A stretch of DNA of 64,000 nucleotides from JAPHTQ01 sp050288165 (GCA_050288165.1 JBNKDG010000011.1:1-64000), one strand, 5' to 3'; counted from the first letter of the stretch, positions 7,894 to 17,611 are shown. Notes: a model not told the origin generated them from the letters alone. Made by a program: numbers and translations.

Positions 7894-8736
7894 TTACTCC
7901 AACCCGTGAGCAGTGATAGTGAACGCAGCGGCCTGATCCTGGCCCAGTTTTTCGCGCATCACTTCCAGTGCCGGTTGCAGTGCTGCCTGCAAGGTCCAGG
8001 GCGGATTGACGATGAACATGCCGCTGCCGTACATGCCGAAGCCCTCCGGTGCGGCCTTTACCTGAAGCGTGACGTGCAGCCAGCGCGGGGCGATTTCCGC
8101 CAGTTGCGCGGGCAACGCCTGCGACTCCGGCTTGTTCAGCAGCGGATACCAGACGGCATAGATGCCGGTGGCGAAGCGCTTCAATCCCTGCTGCAGCAGA
8201 TTGACCACGTTGGCGTACTCTTCGACGCGCTCATAGGGCGGGTCGATCAGGATCAGGCCGCGGCGCGGTTGCGGCGGCAGCAGTGCCTTGACGCTGTTCC
8301 AGCCGTCGGCGCGATAGAGGCGCACCCGACGATCACCCTGCGCGATGTGCTGTTGCAGCGAGTCGTGATCGGCGGGGTGGAGTTCGTAGAGCCAGGCATG
8401 GTCGTCACGACGCAACATTTTCTGCGCCAGTGCGGGCGAACCGGGATAGAGATTCAGTTGGCCGTCGGGATTGATTTCACGCACCAGCGCGACATAGTCG
8501 GCCAGTAGCGGCGGCAGGTTTGCTTCGTCCCAGAGTTGGGCGATGCCGCTTTCGTATTCGGCGGTTTGCGTCGCATGGCCTTCGTTCAGCGCGTAGATGC
8601 CCGCCCCGGCGTGGCTCTCGATGTACCAGTAAGGTTTCGCTTTCAAACAGAGATGGCGCAGCAACTGCACCAGGATGGCGTGCTTGAGGACATCGGCGTG
8701 GTTGCCGGCATGGAAGGCGTGGCGGTAACTGAGCAT
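7894..8736 (-). CDS. rlmJ: 23S rRNA (adenine2030-N6)-methyltransferase RlmJ
   Basis: 280 residues, the full length of the RlmJ (YhiR) family. It begins MLSYRHAFHAGNHADVLKH, the family signature. The SAM-binding region has ESHAGAGIYAL, and the DPPY methyltransferase motif appears in RGLILIDPPYERVEEY (about residue 164). RlmJ methylates A2030 of 23S rRNA and acts on free rRNA. It is divergent from selD, with about 110 bp between them. Confident call. Confidence 0.95.
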   Translation of the reverse strand: MLSYRHAFHAGNHADVLKHAILVQLLRHLCLKAKPYWYIESHAGAGIYALNEGHATQTAEYESGIAQLWDEANLPPLLADYVALVREINPDGQLNLYPGSPALAQKMLRRDDHAWLYELHPADHDSLQQHIAQGDRRVRLYRADGWNSVKALLPPQPRRGLILIDPPYERVEEYANVVNLLQQGLKRFATGIYAVWYPLLNKPESQALPAQLAEIAPRWLHVTLQVKAAPEGFGMYGSGMFIVNPPWTLQAALQPALEVMREKLGQDQAAAFTITAHGLE

Positions 8737-8846
8737 GGGTGCGCACCATCAGGTAGGCGGCGATTCTCCGTCCGCCGCGGGACGGCTGTCAATCGCCTTT
8801 CATGCTAGAATCGCGCCTCCCCCCGACACCAATCGACGATGGAAAG

Positions 8847-9896
8847 ATGAACGATATGTCAGAACAGACCGTCCGCATGACCGAATACAGCCACGGCTCC
8901 GGCTGCGGCTGCAAGATCGCGCCCAAGCTGCTGGAGGAGATCCTTAACAGCGGCTTCGCCATGAGCCCCGACCCGCGCCTGCTGGTAGGCAACGAGTCGC
9001 GCGACGACGCGGCGGCCTACGACCTGGGTGACGGCCGCTCGGTGATCAGCACTACCGACTTTTTCATGCCCATCGTCGACGACCCGTTCGAGTTCGGCCG
9101 CATCGCTGCTACCAACGCCATCAGCGATGTCTACGCCATGGGCGGTACGCCGATGATGGCCATCGCGATCTTCGGCTGGCCCATCGACAAGCTGGGACCG
9201 GAAGTGGCGAGCAAGGTGGTCGACGGCGGTCGCGCCGCCTGTGAAGAAGCGGGTATCCCGCTGGCCGGTGGTCACTCCATCGACTCGCCGGAACCGATCT
9301 TCGGCCTCGCCGTCACCGGCATCGTCGATAACGTGAACCTGAAACAGAACAACACCGCCGAGGCGGGCTGCACCCTCTATCTCACCAAGCCCATCGGCAT
9401 CGGCATTCTCACCACCGCGCAGAAGCAGAAGAAGCTCAAGCTGGAGCACGAGCGCATCGCCCCCGAAACCATGTGCCAGTTGAACAAGGTCGGTGCGGCG
9501 CTGGGCAAACTCGCTGGCGTCAAGGCGATGACCGACGTCACCGGCTTCGGCCTGCTCGGCCACCTGCGTGAAATGTGCGAAGGCAGCGGCGTACGCGCCG
9601 AAGTCGACTACGCAGCGGTGCCCAAGCTGCCGCATGTGGAAGAGTATCTGGCGATGGGCTGCTCACCCGGCGGTGCGCAACGCAACTTCGACAGCTACGG
9701 CCACAAGGTCGGTCCGGTGGAAGAAGCAAAACGGCAACTACTGTGCGACCCACAAACCTCCGGCGGCCTGCTGGTGGCGGTGACACCTGATGCGGAAAAC
9801 GAATTTCTCGCCATCACTCGTGGAGCTGGAATGGATCTGAAACCGATCGGTCGCCTGCTGCCCGCCGACAACGGCCCGTTGATCACGGTGGTCTAA
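8847..9896 (+). CDS. selD: Selenophosphate synthetase SelD (Cys form)
   Basis: It makes selenophosphate, the selenium donor for selenocysteine and 2-selenouridine, from selenide and ATP. 349 residues from the ATG at 8847, which has GGAAAG just upstream. The catalytic position is cysteine in YSHGSGCGCKIAPKLL, and no in-frame TGA is present, so this is the cysteine form. Other family blocks are DDAAAYDLGDG, TTDFFMPIVDDPFEFGRIAA and CDPQTSGGLLVAV. The stop overlaps the start of mnmH (TAATG), which couples the two genes. Confidence 0.95.
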   Translation: MNDMSEQTVRMTEYSHGSGCGCKIAPKLLEEILNSGFAMSPDPRLLVGNESRDDAAAYDLGDGRSVISTTDFFMPIVDDPFEFGRIAATNAISDVYAMGGTPMMAIAIFGWPIDKLGPEVASKVVDGGRAACEEAGIPLAGGHSIDSPEPIFGLAVTGIVDNVNLKQNNTAEAGCTLYLTKPIGIGILTTAQKQKKLKLEHERIAPETMCQLNKVGAALGKLAGVKAMTDVTGFGLLGHLREMCEGSGVRAEVDYAAVPKLPHVEEYLAMGCSPGGAQRNFDSYGHKVGPVEEAKRQLLCDPQTSGGLLVAVTPDAENEFLAITRGAGMDLKPIGRLLPADNGPLITVV

Positions 9897-11014
9897 TGAG
9901 AGAAGAACTGCCGCAGATCGAAGACCTGCGCAGCCTGTTTCTGCAGGATGTGCCGCTACTCGACGTGCGCGCCCCGGTGGAGTTCGAACAGGGGGCGTTT
10001 CCGCATACGGAAAATCGCCCGCTGATCGATAACGCCGAGCGGGAACAGATCGGCATCCAGTACAAAGAGCTGGGCCAGGATGCGGCGGTGGAGCTGGGCC
10101 ATGAACTGGTCCACGGCGAGAAGAAAACCGCGCGCGTTGCCGAGTGGAAACGTTTCGCCGAGGAACATCCCGAAGGGGTGCTCTACTGTTTCCGTGGAGG
10201 TATGCGTTCGAAGATCAGCCAGCAGTGGTTGTTCGAGGCGACCGGCATTCGCTACCCGCGGGTCAAGGGCGGCTACAAGGCGATGCGCCGCTTCCTTATC
10301 GACGAACTGGAAGCGAGTGCCAAAGCCGTTCATCCGATTGTGCTCGGCGGACGTACCGGCACCGGCAAAACGGTTTTGCTGCGTCAGCTATCACCAATGG
10401 TCGATCTGGAAAAGCTGGCCTGGCATCGCGGCTCCGCCTTCGGCCCGCACGCCACACCGCAACCGCGACAGATCAGTTTCGAAAATGCCCTCTCCATTGA
10501 GCTGCTGAAAATACGCGCCAACGGCAACCCGACCTTTGTCGTTGAAGATGAGCACCGCAACGTCGGTTCCTGTTTCATTCCCGAATCGATCCGCGATCAC
10601 TTCCGCGAATCGCCGCTGGTGATCCTGGAAGCGACGTTGGAAGAGCGGGTGGAGATCACCCACGCCGAGTACATCGACGAAGCGTTGGCGGAACACGTCG
10701 AACTATTTGGTGAAGAACAGGGTTTCGAGAAGTGGGCAGCGTATCTGCTGGGGAGTCTGGATAAGATCCAGAAACGCCTGGGTGGCACTCGCCATGAAGA
10801 GCTACGTCGTTTGCTGTCTGCCTCCATTGAGGTGCATCGCAGCACCGGAAAAACCGAACAACACAGGGCGTGGATCGGTGAGTTGCTGGGCGGCTACTAC
10901 GACCCGATGTACGACTACCAGATCAAACAGAATAAAAAAGTGATCACCTTTAGTGGCGACAAGGCTGCAGTGATCGAATATCTGGCCGGACACGGCATTC
11001 GCTATCAACCGTAG
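9896..11014 (+). CDS. mnmH: tRNA 2-selenouridine synthase MnmH (SelU)
   Basis: 372 residues. The N-terminal rhodanese domain (about 10-130, LDVRAPVEFEQGAFPHTENRPL) carries the active-site cysteine in VLYCFRGGMRSK (about residue 97). The C-terminal part has a P-loop, VLGGRTGTGKTVLL (about 143-156). MnmH replaces sulfur by selenium in the wobble 2-thiouridine of tRNAs for Lys, Glu and Gln, using selenophosphate from SelD. The one-base overlap with selD supports a two-gene operon. No selA or selB is in the window, so selenium use here may be limited to tRNA. Confidence 0.95.
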   Translation: MREELPQIEDLRSLFLQDVPLLDVRAPVEFEQGAFPHTENRPLIDNAEREQIGIQYKELGQDAAVELGHELVHGEKKTARVAEWKRFAEEHPEGVLYCFRGGMRSKISQQWLFEATGIRYPRVKGGYKAMRRFLIDELEASAKAVHPIVLGGRTGTGKTVLLRQLSPMVDLEKLAWHRGSAFGPHATPQPRQISFENALSIELLKIRANGNPTFVVEDEHRNVGSCFIPESIRDHFRESPLVILEATLEERVEITHAEYIDEALAEHVELFGEEQGFEKWAAYLLGSLDKIQKRLGGTRHEELRRLLSASIEVHRSTGKTEQHRAWIGELLGGYYDPMYDYQIKQNKKVITFSGDKAAVIEYLAGHGIRYQP

Positions 11015-11016
11015 TC

Positions 11017-11047
11017 GTAGGTCGGATTAGCGCAGCGTAATCCGACA
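11017..11047. repeat. REP-like palindrome / possible bidirectional terminator
   Basis: GTCGGATTAGCGCAGCGTAATCCGAC (11021-11046) is a palindrome preceded by GTAG. It lies between the convergent mnmH and universal stress genes. Very similar sequences are widespread dispersed repeats in gammaproteobacteria. There is no T-tract, so terminator function is only possible. Confidence 0.65.
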
Positions 11048-11052
11048 TTCCC

Positions 11053-11895
11053 CTAGCGCAGCAACAACACCGGCACCGATGCATTACGCATCACGCTGGT
11101 GGTAGTGCTACCGACCAGGAAGCGACGAATCACCGAGTGGCCGTAGGCGCCCATGATCAACATGTCGATAGCGTGTTCTGCACGATAGTCGCACAGCACA
11201 CGTTCCACCTCACCGTTGACGATAGTTGCAGGCGCTTCGAAACCGGCAGCTTCAAGGGTGGTGCGCGCCCAGTTCAACTGCTCGCGATTGGCCTCGTTGT
11301 CGGCTCCGACCATCACCAGATGACATGGCAAGCCACTAAACAGCGGACTTCCGGCAACCATCTCCACGCCCTTGCGGGTGGTGGCGCTGCCGTCAAAGGC
11401 GATCATTACACTTTGCGGTACGCTGTACTCCGCAGTGGTAATGAGGATTGGCCGGTGCATGGTACGCACCACGCTCTCCAGACGACTGCCGACATGGGCG
11501 CCGAGGTTTTCATCGTGCTTACCCATCACTAGCAGACGAATCGACTCTTCCATTTCGCTTAGCGTTTCCACCAGACTGCCGTGACGTTGCAAACTGGTGG
11601 GGCAACCAATGCCGTTGGAAATGGCGATATTGGTGGCCGCTTCGAGCATCAACTTGCCCTGCTCCAGCGCCAGCTTGCCGCGCTTTTCGTCCAGTTCAGT
11701 TAATTCATCCAGCAACGCCTCGCGACTGCCCAGGCCGATGCTTCCGCTGAGATTGCTCTGCTCAGGATACTCACTCTTTTCCAGTACGTGCAGAAATTCC
11801 AGCGGCGCATTCATACGCAAACTGGCCCAGGAGGCATAGTCGCAGACTGCTGCCGAAACATCGGTGCCGTCGATACAGGCGATTACATTTGTCAT
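11053..11895 (-). CDS. Tandem universal stress protein
   Basis: 280 residues containing two UspA domains. Domain 1 (about 1-145) starts NVIACIDGTDVSAAVCDYAS. Domain 2 (about 150-280) contains VMIAFDGSATTRKGVE and the nucleotide-binding LLIMGAYGHSVIRRFLVGSTT, the GxxGH...GSTT pattern of ATP-binding Usp proteins. Domain 1 has LLVMGKHDENLGAHVGSRLESVV, a weaker form. It is followed within 14 bp by the SulP gene upstream on the same strand and is likely co-transcribed with it. Role: stress-related, precise function unknown. Confidence 0.9.
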   Translation of the reverse strand: MTNVIACIDGTDVSAAVCDYASWASLRMNAPLEFLHVLEKSEYPEQSNLSGSIGLGSREALLDELTELDEKRGKLALEQGKLMLEAATNIAISNGIGCPTSLQRHGSLVETLSEMEESIRLLVMGKHDENLGAHVGSRLESVVRTMHRPILITTAEYSVPQSVMIAFDGSATTRKGVEMVAGSPLFSGLPCHLVMVGADNEANREQLNWARTTLEAAGFEAPATIVNGEVERVLCDYRAEHAIDMLIMGAYGHSVIRRFLVGSTTTSVMRNASVPVLLLR

Positions 11896-11909
11896 TCTTA
11901 TCTCCTGGG

Positions 11910-13388
11910 TTAGTGACCCATCAACTCCGCTACTGCATCGGGTTTGTCGTGTACGGCGAACTTGTCGACGATGGTTGCACTGGCTGCGTTGAGGCCGATG
12001 ACTTCCACTTCGGTGCCCTCACGGCGAAACTTGAGCACAACTTTATCCAGCGCGGCGACGGCGGTGATGTCCCAGAAATGGGCCTGGGTGAGATCGATCA
12101 CCACTTTGCCAACTACCTCTTTAAAGTCGAAGAATTCCACAAACTTGTCGGCGGAGGCAAAGAAGACCTGCCCCACCACCTGATAACTGCGAGTGGAACC
12201 ATCGTCGCTGATCTTCGAAACAACGTATTTGTATTGGCCGACCTTGTTGGCGAAGAACATCGCCGCCAGCAATACGCCGAAGAAGACGCCATAGGCCAGG
12301 TTGTGTGTGGCGACCACAACAACCACGGTGGCGATCATCACGATGTTGGTACTCAGCGGATGCTTTTTCAGGTTACGTAACGATTCCCAACTGAAGGTAC
12401 CGATGGAGACCATGATCATCACCGCCACCAATGCTGCCATCGGGATCTGCCCAACCCAGTCACCGAGAAACACCACCATCAGCAGCAGGACAACACCGGC
12501 GGTCAGCGTGGAGAGGCGTCCGCGACCGCCTGACTTCACGTTAATCACCGACTGGCCGATCATGGCGCAGCCCGCCATACCGCCGAGCAGCCCGGCAGCG
12601 ATGTTGGCAACGCCCTGCCCTTTGCACTCGCGGTTCTTATCGCTACTGGTATCGGTCAGGTCATCGACGATGGTAGCGGTCATCAATGATTCGAGCAGAC
12701 CGACAATGGCCATGGAGATCGAATAGGGGAAGATGATCGCCAGTGTATCGAAGTTGAGCGGCACATCGGGCCAGAGGAAGACGGGCAGGGTGTCGGGCAG
12801 CTCGCCCATATCACCGACAGTGTGGATATCCAGTCCCAACCAGATGGAGACGATGGTCAGGGAGATGATGGTGACCAGCGGCGACGGCACTGCTCGGGTG
12901 ACATAGGGAAAGAGGTAGATGATCGCCAGACCGGCGGCAGTCATAGCATAGACATGCCAGGTCACGCCGATCAGCTCCGGCAACTGCGCCATGAAGATCA
13001 GGATCGCCAGTGCGTTGACGAAGCCGGTGACCACCGAGCGCGAGACAAAGCGCATCAGTGAACCGAGCTTGAGATAACCGGCGCCAATCTGAAACACACC
13101 GGTCAACAGGGTTGCGGCCAGCAGGTATTGCAGACCATGGTCCTTGACCAGCGTCACCATCAACAGCGCCATCGCTCCGGTGGCAGCGGAGATCATCCCC
13201 GGCCGGCCGCCGACAAAGGCGGTGACCACGGCGATGCAGAACGAAGCATACAACCCCACCTTGGGATCGACCCCGGCGATGATGGAGAAGGCGATCGCCT
13301 CGGGGATGAGTGCCAGAGCTACGACCAGACCGGCGAGCACGTCGCCGCGGATATTGCCAAACCAGTTCGATCTTGAAGAGACAGCCAT
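11910..13388 (-). CDS. SulP-family anion permease with STAS domain
   Basis: 492 residues from the ATG at 13388. About 11-14 membrane segments cover residues 15-380. The family signature GVDPKVGLYASF follows residue 35, and a GPTAAM-like region is replaced by RPGMISAATGAMALL. A C-terminal STAS domain (about 400-485) includes VVIDLTQAHFWDITAVAALD. SulP proteins carry sulfate, bicarbonate or other anions, and the sequence alone does not settle the substrate. Pairing with a universal stress protein gene 14 bp downstream is a recurring arrangement that suggests co-regulation. Confidence 0.9.
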   Translation of the reverse strand: MAVSSRSNWFGNIRGDVLAGLVVALALIPEAIAFSIIAGVDPKVGLYASFCIAVVTAFVGGRPGMISAATGAMALLMVTLVKDHGLQYLLAATLLTGVFQIGAGYLKLGSLMRFVSRSVVTGFVNALAILIFMAQLPELIGVTWHVYAMTAAGLAIIYLFPYVTRAVPSPLVTIISLTIVSIWLGLDIHTVGDMGELPDTLPVFLWPDVPLNFDTLAIIFPYSISMAIVGLLESLMTATIVDDLTDTSSDKNRECKGQGVANIAAGLLGGMAGCAMIGQSVINVKSGGRGRLSTLTAGVVLLLMVVFLGDWVGQIPMAALVAVMIMVSIGTFSWESLRNLKKHPLSTNIVMIATVVVVVATHNLAYGVFFGVLLAAMFFANKVGQYKYVVSKISDDGSTRSYQVVGQVFFASADKFVEFFDFKEVVGKVVIDLTQAHFWDITAVAALDKVVLKFRREGTEVEVIGLNAASATIVDKFAVHDKPDAVAELMGH

Positions 13389-13572
13389 TACAAATCCAAA
13401 GCCACTCCCTGTCTGCCATGCGAGTGGCAGACAAAGACGCAAAATTAACGGAGGGTACGGAACTCTCGCTGTACGAGGGTCCTATGCGAAAGGGGGTGGA
13501 TTCTAGCATCTGGGGGACAGGCCCTGCAAAAGAGTGCCCTATACACATGTTAGAAGCATGGCTATTGCCCAG

Positions 13573-13600
13573 AAAAAAGCCCCGCCTGGCGGGGCTTTCT
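13573..13600 (-). terminator. Rho-independent terminator of the transglutaminase-like operon
   Basis: Stem AGCCCCG/CGGGGCT with loop CCTGG and a run of six A on the plus strand (T-tract on the minus strand). It lies 30 bp beyond the stop of the barrel gene, so it ends the minus-strand operon 19229-13632. Confidence 0.85.
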
Positions 13601-13631
13601 TCATGCTATCAATAACGTACGAGTCAATTCA

Positions 13632-14831
13632 TCAATATTCCCACTTGGCGCCGAGGAAGATCGTGTTATTGACGTACTGGTAGCGGTCGTCCGTGTTATC
13701 GCGCTTATTGTACTCAAATTCCACGTAGTAGGTTTTATGCTTGCTCCACTGATAGTCACCACGTAGTTGCAGATCGAGACCGGAAGCGCTCTTCTTACCC
13801 TGCGTCGGGTCTTCAAAGTTATAAGCATTGGCGTAGTTGTAGTCCAGATAGGCAATCTTGGCGCGCATACTCATCTTCTTGCTAATGTCATGCAGCACTC
13901 GCACCTTGAACTTGGTCAGATCCAGATCGTTGTAGCCAACGTTATTATCGCTACGCTGCGTTAGCTCATAATCAAAATAGGCGACTGTGCTTTTACTAAA
14001 ACGCTGTCTGACCCCGATCGCATAACCGGTGTAGTTGTAGTTAAGTATCGGGTTGGAAGCCAACAGCGCACCATTGATGTCATAGGCGTGACGATAGGTG
14101 TAATCTCTTGTTTCGCCGGTGTACTCCAGAGTTAGCTTGGTATCTGTGGGGAAGTAGTGTTCCCAGTAAAGACCATACATGGTGTAAACATGGTCGTACT
14201 GTGTCCAGGCAACCGGATCGGCATAATCCAGATCCTCATAGGTAAACTTGACGCCAATATTGTCATCGGCAGCGATTTCGCGCTCGTATTTGCCCTCCAC
14301 ACCGGTACTGGTATAGGTATATCGGTTTGATACATCTGTACCGCCAGCGGCTGCCTTCGGGTCGCCGCTATCGCGATCAACGTAGACCTTGTCCTGCGTA
14401 TGGATAAAGAAACCGGTGTATGCCTTACCCTGATCGCCTTTCTCACCCAGTTTGAAATCGGCACCAATGGCAAGCTGATGTTTGGTGTCATTGGCATCCT
14501 GCAGCGCGGAATCCAGGTGGAAGTTACCATCGAACCGATAATTACCAACGAGGTTGATGTATTTGGCCAGTGGCGAGCTGATTTCGGTATCGAACTTAAG
14601 TGGGATAAACAGACCCGCTTTCTCACTCGGAGTCACGATCGTCGCACCGGTGGGATCCGCATAGTAATCTGCATAATCGTGGTCCGGGGCATGATAAGCA
14701 TTGGTTTCATATCCCACACCGGTTTCAATTGACCAGCTAACCTCATATGGCATGGTGTCTGTTTTTGTCGCCGCCAGCGCCCCGTTGGCCGCTATCAGTG
14801 ACAGAGCTGCAACTGTCGTTCTGATTTTCAT
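13632..14831 (-). CDS. Outer-membrane beta-barrel protein
   Basis: 399 residues from the ATG at 14831, which has CAGGAG upstream. There is a Sec signal peptide (MKIRTTVAALSLIAANGALA). The rest is a series of alternating polar/aromatic strands such as SWSIETGVGYETNAYHAP and KTYYVEFEYNKRDNTDD. The protein ends FLGAKWEY, and a terminal aromatic residue is typical of barrels assembled by BAM. Roughly 14-16 strands are likely. It is the last gene of the operon with the transglutaminase-like, ATP-grasp and TPR genes and may be the envelope exit or anchor of that system; this role is inference. Family not identified. Confidence 0.75.
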   Translation of the reverse strand: MKIRTTVAALSLIAANGALAATKTDTMPYEVSWSIETGVGYETNAYHAPDHDYADYYADPTGATIVTPSEKAGLFIPLKFDTEISSPLAKYINLVGNYRFDGNFHLDSALQDANDTKHQLAIGADFKLGEKGDQGKAYTGFFIHTQDKVYVDRDSGDPKAAAGGTDVSNRYTYTSTGVEGKYEREIAADDNIGVKFTYEDLDYADPVAWTQYDHVYTMYGLYWEHYFPTDTKLTLEYTGETRDYTYRHAYDINGALLASNPILNYNYTGYAIGVRQRFSKSTVAYFDYELTQRSDNNVGYNDLDLTKFKVRVLHDISKKMSMRAKIAYLDYNYANAYNFEDPTQGKKSASGLDLQLRGDYQWSKHKTYYVEFEYNKRDNTDDRYQYVNNTIFLGAKWEY

Positions 14832-14855
14832 GTCTGACTCCTGTTTGTGTGTCAA

Positions 14856-16730
14856 TTATTGGTGTTCTAATAACGCCAGTTCGGCACGAAGATCTTTGTC
14901 GTTTGGATCAAGTGATAAACCTTTATACAACTCACTCTGCGCCCGTTGCAGATCGCCGTCCACGCGCAGACCTTTTGCCAGAGCAAGACGTAATTCAGTG
15001 CTATCCGGCTCGATATCAACCGCCTGCTGCAAGGGTGTAATTGCCTCACGGCTGCGCCCCAAAGCGATCAGGGTCAGCCCCATCTGTTGCAGCGCTTTGA
15101 CGTTATCGGGTTCCAGTTCAATCACGTTCTGCAGTGCATCAACGGCCTCTTCATGCCGCTGCAATTCCAGATAGACCAGCGCCAGGTTGTACCAGGCACT
15201 TGAATAGGTTGGGTCGTAGGTCAGCACCTCACGATATTGTTCAATCGCTTTATCTGGCTTACCGACACGCCCCCAACGGACAGCCAGGTTGAGGTGGGCA
15301 TTGATATATTTCGGACGAAGTCGGATCGCCTGTTGATAAGCATTGATCGACTCTTGATTGCGCTCCTCACGCGCATATAGCACGCCCATGTTGTACCAGG
15401 CGGTGGCATAGTTTTTACGCAGTTCTACCGCGCGTTTAAATGCATCCAGCGCCGCTTCGGTCTCTTTCTTGCGCATATTCAGCAAGCCAAGGTTGTACCA
15501 GGCTGTTGAGTAGTCGGCGCGTTGTTCTATTGCCTGGCGATAGCTTTTTTCTGCAGCGGCATAATCTTTCTGCGCGGTCAGTACCAGACCGATATTGAGA
15601 TAGGCTTCGGGATAATTACCGTGCTGAAGTTTGATCGCCTGCTGGTAGTCGGCAAGTGCCTCGTCATAGCGCTTGAGTCGGTAGTCCGCCCTGCCACGAT
15701 TAAACAGTGCCTTGGCGTTCTGAGGCTCACGTTCAATCAACCAGTTAAACTGTGCACGCGCCTCTTCCCAACGTTTCTCATCCAGCAATAGCAGGCCCAG
15801 ATTGTATCTGCCCGCAGAGTGTTCCGGATCGAACTGCAGCAACTCCCGGTAGCGGCGAATTGCGGTGGCACTGTCGCCACTGGCGCTGTAGTGATGAGCG
15901 AGAGCGAAGAGTGCAGGTGGGTTTCCCTGTGCCAGATCCAGCACGGTGAGCAACTGTTCCTCTGCCGCTCTCCTACCTTCCGGGGTATCAGGTTCCATAT
16001 CAGCCAGTGCCAGACGCGGTTCGACAAAACCGGGCAGGTGTCGAATGGCCAGCTTGAACTGCTGCTCTGCCTGTACCTTTTGATCCTCTCCCAACAAAGC
16101 ACGACCGTATTGATAGTGTGCGCGCGCCTTGCGTGCCCCTCCGGCCTGTATCGTCGCTTGCTGCAACATCGCAGCTGCCTGTTTGTAATCGCCTTTATTA
16201 AGCAGTAACAGGCCCAGGTTATAATGCGCTTCAAAGTGATTGGGATTGATGGCGATGAGCAGACGATAATCCTGCGCCGCTTCGTCGTAGGCATCTATCT
16301 GCGTGTTGACCAGTGCACGATAAAAATAGAGTCCCGGCCAGACGGGTTCTTTTTTTGCCGCCTTGCGCAAGGTGCGCAGGGCATCGCTGTAGCGCTTCTG
16401 TTTGTATTGCAGGGTGCCCAGTGTTGCCAGGCTACGTGAATCGTCACGTTGCTTTATCAGTGGTTTCAGTTTTTGCTCTGCCTGCTGCAGTTTTTGCTCC
16501 CCGATCAGCACGGCAACCTGATCCAGTTCTGGATCGGCTTCACCAAATACCGGGAGTTCCTGATCTTCCGGGCCATCACTACTTTGCGCAGCGACACGCG
16601 ACTGGATGGCAATGACCGTAACCTCATCGGCCTCCAGTTCAACCTGATAGCGAACATAGAACAACAGGGCAAAAAGCAATCCCAGCACAGCCAGGATCGG
16701 CACAAAGCTCTCACGTAACATTCTACCCAT
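14856..16730 (-). CDS. Membrane-anchored TPR-repeat protein
   Basis: 624 residues. One N-terminal membrane helix (about 9-27, VPILAVLGLLFALLFYVRY) is followed by about 14 tetratricopeptide repeats from residue 70 to the end; many match NLGLLLLNKGDYKQAA-type units with a 34-residue period. The bulk is therefore probably periplasmic and acts as a protein-protein scaffold. The start ATG shares one base with the stop of the ATP-grasp gene (TAATG). It probably organises the products of this operon. No enzymatic motif is visible. Confidence 0.85.
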   Translation of the reverse strand: MGRMLRESFVPILAVLGLLFALLFYVRYQVELEADEVTVIAIQSRVAAQSSDGPEDQELPVFGEADPELDQVAVLIGEQKLQQAEQKLKPLIKQRDDSRSLATLGTLQYKQKRYSDALRTLRKAAKKEPVWPGLYFYRALVNTQIDAYDEAAQDYRLLIAINPNHFEAHYNLGLLLLNKGDYKQAAAMLQQATIQAGGARKARAHYQYGRALLGEDQKVQAEQQFKLAIRHLPGFVEPRLALADMEPDTPEGRRAAEEQLLTVLDLAQGNPPALFALAHHYSASGDSATAIRRYRELLQFDPEHSAGRYNLGLLLLDEKRWEEARAQFNWLIEREPQNAKALFNRGRADYRLKRYDEALADYQQAIKLQHGNYPEAYLNIGLVLTAQKDYAAAEKSYRQAIEQRADYSTAWYNLGLLNMRKKETEAALDAFKRAVELRKNYATAWYNMGVLYAREERNQESINAYQQAIRLRPKYINAHLNLAVRWGRVGKPDKAIEQYREVLTYDPTYSSAWYNLALVYLELQRHEEAVDALQNVIELEPDNVKALQQMGLTLIALGRSREAITPLQQAVDIEPDSTELRLALAKGLRVDGDLQRAQSELYKGLSLDPNDKDLRAELALLEHQ

Positions 16731-17611
16731 TACAGCGACTCCAGAATGGGTCGCATACCGCTACGGGTAACATTCTGAATCTCCAGACCAGGGCGAGCGT
16801 TGATCTCCAGCAGCACAGGTCCCTGAGCAGCAATCGCAATATCGATGCCGATATATTTCAGTGGAACTGCCTCAGCGATATTGCGGGAGTGCTGCATGAT
16901 TTCGTCCCAGAACGGAATCTGCACACCAATCAATTCGGCACTACTGTCAGGATGGGCGGTGATCGGCTCACCTTTAAGCATCGCCCTGTAGCTACGACCA
17001 CTTTGCAGATCAAGCCCAATGCCTACCGCCCCCTGATGCAGGTTGGCCTTACCATCCGACATAAGTGTCGGTACGCGACTCATGGTCAGTACCGGTTTGT
17101 GCTGGAACAGAATCACGCGCACATCGGCCAGACCACGGTCGAACAGATTGTTAATGACCTGATGCTGCACGATACGTTGTTCGATGATCGCGGCATCCTG
17201 CTTGTCATGAGAGAAAACACCGAAGATGATGTCGGCGATATGCCTGCGCAAATCCTCGATACGATAACGTTTGCCACTCACCCCAATCCATTCGTTACCT
17301 TCACGTCCGACAATCACCACGATGCCATTACCGGCGCTGCCATTGGAGGGTTTGATCACAAAGTCATCCAGGCTGCGCAGGTCGGCGTCCAGATTTGTTA
17401 ATTCATAGAAATAGCGGTAGCTGAAATGGGTCGTAGCGAGCGGTACACCAACGTCAGCAAGTATCTCCTTGCATAGCAGCTTATCGTTGGCGATAGGGAA
17501 ATCGCGACGCTTGTTGTAGGGATAGACATAACCCAGATTGCGCTGATTCATGGTCAGAACATGACGTCCTGCTTCTCTTAACGAGCGCCACTGTTGCAGC
17601 CAGTTAGCCAT
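16730..17611 (-). CDS. RimK-related ATP-grasp ligase
   Basis: 293 residues. ATP-grasp signatures: FVIKPSNGSAGNGIVVIVGR (about 95-115) as the nucleotide-binding loop, AAIIEQRIVQHQ, and the metal-binding end LKYIGIDIAIAAQGPVLLEINARPGLEIQ (about 250-285). It corresponds to the alpha-L-glutamate-ligase-like family, which forms amide bonds between an amino acid and an unknown acceptor. It overlaps the transglutaminase-like gene by 8 bp, the association known for this family (I recall it being linked in Pseudomonas to osmotic tolerance under names like rloB/rloC, not verified). Substrate unknown. Confidence 0.85.
   Translation of the reverse strand: MANWLQQWRSLREAGRHVLTMNQRNLGYVYPYNKRRDFPIANDKLLCKEILADVGVPLATTHFSYRYFYELTNLDADLRSLDDFVIKPSNGSAGNGIVVIVGREGNEWIGVSGKRYRIEDLRRHIADIIFGVFSHDKQDAAIIEQRIVQHQVINNLFDRGLADVRVILFQHKPVLTMSRVPTLMSDGKANLHQGAVGIGLDLQSGRSYRAMLKGEPITAHPDSSAELIGVQIPFWDEIMQHSRNIAEAVPLKYIGIDIAIAAQGPVLLEINARPGLEIQNVTRSGMRPILESL

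Noticed and set aside
8802..9896. selD starting at 8802
   Set aside because: The additional 15 residues are not in the family; the ribosome site favours 8847.
8847..9896. Selenocysteine-containing SelD
   Set aside because: The catalytic position is TGC (Cys) and there is no in-frame TGA.
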